In this document: positions 61,442-64,000 of the stretch, in pieces
How positions within the stretch are numbered: position 1 is the stretch's first letter
Layout: each line of letters begins with the position of its first letter
Assembly: GCA_963766505.1 (NCBI GenBank)
Contig: CAVYAL010000002.1
Location: forward strand, 248,001 to 312,000
Origin: DATIRA01 sp963766505
Lineage (GTDB): Bacteria > Pseudomonadota > Gammaproteobacteria > Steroidobacterales > Steroidobacteraceae
DNA length: 64,000 nucleotides
Reading direction: 5' to 3'
Notes under the pieces: model-generated
Databases searched by the model: none
The model's input: only the letters and a program-made list of their open reading frames with translations
Told to the model about the DNA's origin: nothing
Position numbers and translations under genes: made by a program

Positions 61442-64000
61442 AACAGTCTCCAGCCGCCGTCACCCAGCACGATCCACGGACCCCACGCACTCGGATGCGC
61501 GGATACCGCCATACGCGTGGCGCGCTGGGCGTAGCGGGTTGCCGCGGCCACATCCAGCGGCCCCCCGCTACCCGCTGCGTGACCGAGCAAGGCGGCATAG
61601 AAATTCTGCATCAGATGGGCCGTCGCGGTATCCCCAACGCGCCACAGGGACATCACGAGCGTACGTGCGCCCGCCTGCATGAATGCGCGTCCAAGTCCGA
61701 GGATGCCATCGGCCGTCGCGCGCCCGAGTCCGCTCTGGCAGGCGGCGAGCACGACCAGCGCCCCGTCGAGCTGCAGCTCGGCGATCTCGTCGGGCAGCAA
61801 CAGGCCGTCGTCCGGCGACTGTGGCGTGAGAAAGAGCGGTGACGACGATGCCTGCTGGCGCACGGTGGCGTGGCAGGCGAGGTGCAGCAGTCTGGCGCCC
61901 CGCGCCCGCTCGCGGAAGGCGGCCTCCGTGGCCTCCCCGCCGAGCAGCATGTCCGTTTCGAGGCCGGCGTCCTTCAGAGCCGCCGCGATACTCCGGGCTT
62001 CCTCTGCCGCGCCGGGCAGCGCACCCAGCGCCAGTTCGGGCGCTGTGGCCGGGTCGCCAACGATTACCGCGCGGCCCGGCGGCTCGTGCGCGGCGGCGAG
62101 CGTTGCGAGGGTGGCGAGCGACGGAAGCATCGAAAGCGGATGGCGATCCACCAGTGATGCGCCGCTCGCTTCCGTCAGCACAGGGAACGGGATCACCGCG
62201 AGTTCACGATACGGCACGATGACGAGCGGCTCATCCGGTTCGAGGAGCGGCAGCACGTCGGCGAGCACTGCATCGTGCAGGCGTCTTCGCAGGCGATCCA
62301 GTTCGGCGTCCGCCTCCTCGACCGAGTCATCGTCGGTCAATGCAGCGGCGAGGTCCTCGACGTCCTGCTCGGGCAGCTCTCCTCGGGCTGCGCGAGCGGA
62401 CACGACGATTCCGAGCTCTGCGCGCAGAGCGTCGGTGAGTTCCGCGATCTCGGTCATGCTCGCAGAGGCCTGCAGCGCCGTGACGTTCACCTGGCTGCCA
62501 TCAGGCCGCGCAAGGATTGCGATCAGCCGGTCGGCATTGGGGTGGAGCACCAGTGCGGTGCGACCAGCGCTTGCGACGAGGTCTGCCAGCACGGGCCCGC
62601 TGGCGGGTGGCGGTACCCCGGCCCCGGCGAGCTGAGCCTGCGCGACCTCGGCGACATAGCCGACCTGCTCGTCAAGGCCCGCATCCGGCCCTGGCGGTGG
62701 CGGGAGTTTGCCCTGGCTGGAGCCAAGCCCCTGCTCCGCCGGCTTCCGGGTGGCATGGACGAGCGAGCGGGCACGATGGCGATCGGCGGTGGCGAGTGCG
62801 CCGAGCGCGTCGTCGGCATCGAGCCGGCGCTGGACCAGCGTTGCCGCCATCTCGCGATGACGGTCCGCATCGTCGAACCCGATCCGGTCGGCTGCGTCGC
62901 CGATGCGCAGACGCAGGACATCGAGCACCGCCTCGGCAGCCTCGGTCGTAGCGAGGGCGCGCTTGCGATCAATCGGGTCGAGCAGGGCCGCGGCGACGAA
63001 CAGCAGGCGCAGGACGTCAGGTCCGATGGGCTGGTCGGCGGTCGCCGCCGCGAGGCCGGCGCGCACCTGCTCGAGCGCCTCGGTGGCATCGCCGGCCCGT
63101 TGCAGCACGACGGCGAGGTTCAGGTGATGCGTGCTGGCTGCGTCGTCGTGGGTCGCCGCCAGGGCCTGGCGAGCTTCGGCCACCGCCTCGTCGTGGCGGC
63201 CCTCGAGCGCGAGGAACTGCGAGCGCAGAGAGCGCGCTGCACGCTCGAGGCGCTCGTTCCCGGCCTGCGCTGCGGCAGCGATCGCCCGCTCGACGATGGG
63301 CAGGGTTCCCTCGAGCTGTCGTCGTGTGTGGCGCAGCCAGGCCTGGTTCAGGCAGATCTGCGCCCGCAAGGCGCCCTCCTCGCCCAGCTGGTCGAGCCGA
63401 TGCTCGGCTTCCTCCAGCAGTTGCGAGGCTTCATCCAGCGAAGGCTCGTCGCCGAGCGCCAGCAGCGCAGCGGCGTGGCCGTTCAGTGCAAGCACCAGAC
63501 CCCTCTCACGCTCCGGCGAAGGCGAAAGGACGGCGAGCTGTCGCGCCGCGAGCAGCCAGTTGCCGCTCATGACGCGGTCTGGCGCCAGGTTCGCCTCGGC
63601 ACGGGCGGCGATCAGCAGGCCGCCAGCGGACACCAGATGGTCGAGCGCGGCTGTCTTCAGGACGGCATTGTGGAGCTCGAGCTGTTGCTTGGGATCCGTC
63701 ACGCCCTTGGCGGAAAGAATCGCGGCGGCATCGGGTGAGAGCTCGCCTGTCATCCGGCCGGCCATTGCAACGGCGCTCATGGCTTCTTCGAATGCAAGCG
63801 TTGCCCAGGGTCCGCCGATGTTTGGCTTGCTGCCCTTCAGGACGCCCTGCAGTTCGCCCAGCAGCAGCCGGGAACGCAGCAGGCAGGCGTAGAACGGGTT
63901 TTTCGGTGGTTCGGTGCCAGTCGCCTCGCCATGCAGCTTCAGGGCGTCGGCAAGCAGCCGGTCGACCTGCTGAATCTGGGCCGGAGCACTGGCCGCCGGT
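61438..64000 (-). CDS. TPR-CHAT caspase-like protease (5' end outside the window)
   Basis: The frame is open from 64000 to the stop at 61438 (more than 850 codons), so the start lies beyond the window. The apparent ATG at 63780 is internal: the 73 codons before it continue the helical pattern (Asn-Pro-Phe-Tyr-Ala-Cys-Leu-Leu-Arg-Ser-Arg-Leu). Most of the protein is Ala/Leu-rich TPR-like helices. The C-terminal CHAT domain has His in His-Leu-Ala-Cys-His-Ala (61870-61872) and Cys in Leu-Ala-Ala-Cys-Gln-Ser-Gly (61738-61740), an intact dyad. CHAT proteases act as regulated proteases in separase-like and CRISPR-linked systems. It is coupled to the metallohydrolase gene downstream. Confidence 0.9.
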   Translation of the reverse strand, partial: PAASAPAQIQQVDRLLADALKLHGEATGTEPPKNPFYACLLRSRLLLGELQGVLKGSKPNIGGPWATLAFEEAMSAVAMAGRMTGELSPDAAAILSAKGVTDPKQQLELHNAVLKTAALDHLVSAGGLLIAARAEANLAPDRVMSGNWLLAARQLAVLSPSPERERGLVLALNGHAAALLALGDEPSLDEASQLLEEAEHRLDQLGEEGALRAQICLNQAWLRHTRRQLEGTLPIVERAIAAAAQAGNERLERAARSLRSQFLALEGRHDEAVAEARQALAATHDDAASTHHLNLAVVLQRAGDATEALEQVRAGLAAATADQPIGPDVLRLLFVAAALLDPIDRKRALATTEAAEAVLDVLRLRIGDAADRIGFDDADRHREMAATLVQRRLDADDALGALATADRHRARSLVHATRKPAEQGLGSSQGKLPPPPGPDAGLDEQVGYVAEVAQAQLAGAGVPPPASGPVLADLVASAGRTALVLHPNADRLIAILARPDGSQVNVTALQASASMTEIAELTDALRAELGIVVSARAARGELPEQDVEDLAAALTDDDSVEEADAELDRLRRRLHDAVLADVLPLLEPDEPLVIVPYRELAVIPFPVLTEASGASLVDRHPLSMLPSLATLATLAAAHEPPGRAVIVGDPATAPELALGALPGAAEEARSIAAALKDAGLETDMLLGGEATEAAFRERARGARLLHLACHATVRQQASSSPLFLTPQSPDDGLLLPDEIAELQLDGALVVLAACQSGLGRATADGILGLGRAFMQAGARTLVMSLWRVGDTATAHLMQNFYAALLGHAAGSGGPLDVAAATRYAQRATRMAVSAHPSAWGPWIVLGDGGWRLL

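Overview
The window is about 64 kb of GC-rich (mid-60s percent by eye), densely coded bacterial chromosome. The type VI secretion genes, the ahpC-ahpF pair, the outer-membrane and lipoprotein signals, nemA, aqpZ and a CPXCG protein point to a Gram-negative proteobacterium, probably a high-GC gammaproteobacterium with an environmental lifestyle. I cannot name the genus. No rRNA, tRNA, CRISPR array, replication origin or intact insertion sequence was seen.

Layout. (1) 0.1-11.7 kb, + strand: the downstream half of a type VI secretion system (T6SS) operon, tagH-tssJ-tssK-tssL-tssM-tagF/pppA-ppkA. It has a complete threonine-phosphorylation switch (kinase, phosphatase, FHA reader and a Thr14 candidate site in TssL). 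Sheath, tube, baseplate and ClpV genes must lie left of the window. A frameshifted lipoprotein hydrolase follows. (2) 12.5-16.8 kb: an autotransporter-type beta-barrel protein and an exported caspase-like protease with SEL1 repeats and a very long coiled coil. (3) 16.8-25.3 kb: the ahpC-ahpF peroxide operon, a GNAT enzyme, a glgA-GH57 glycogen pair, and an exported S9 peptidase with a clear terminator. (4) 25.5-33.2 kb: a pappalysin-like metalloprotease, a molybdopterin oxidoreductase, a Tat-exported dienelactone hydrolase, a zinc-sensing diguanylate cyclase, a sialidase-fold lipoprotein and a DUF1330 remnant. (5) 33.3-44 kb: two tandem one-piece sensor/regulators (NHL propeller, histidine kinase, receiver, AraC), a PAS-LuxR regulator, and two large secreted proteins with PxKF and FIMAH C-terminal domains. 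(6) 44-53 kb: small housekeeping and accessory genes, an orphan AAA core related to contractile-injection ATPases, and two roughly 217-bp direct repeats flanked by broken genes and enclosing a second PAS-LuxR regulator, followed by a Tat amidase. (7) 53-64 kb: a secreted protein, a periplasmic glutathione peroxidase, a Doc/AbrB toxin-antitoxin pair, AqpZ, a DUF642 protein, a frameshifted membrane-anchored protein, and an overlapping metallo-beta-lactamase-fold/CHAT-protease pair that runs off the right edge.

Most notable: the T6SS phospho-switch, the kinase pair in which one partner lacks the phospho-accepting histidine, the structured direct repeats with truncated neighbours, the exported SEL1/coiled-coil caspase, and the metallohydrolase-CHAT pair. 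The last is the best candidate for a poorly described conflict or signalling system.
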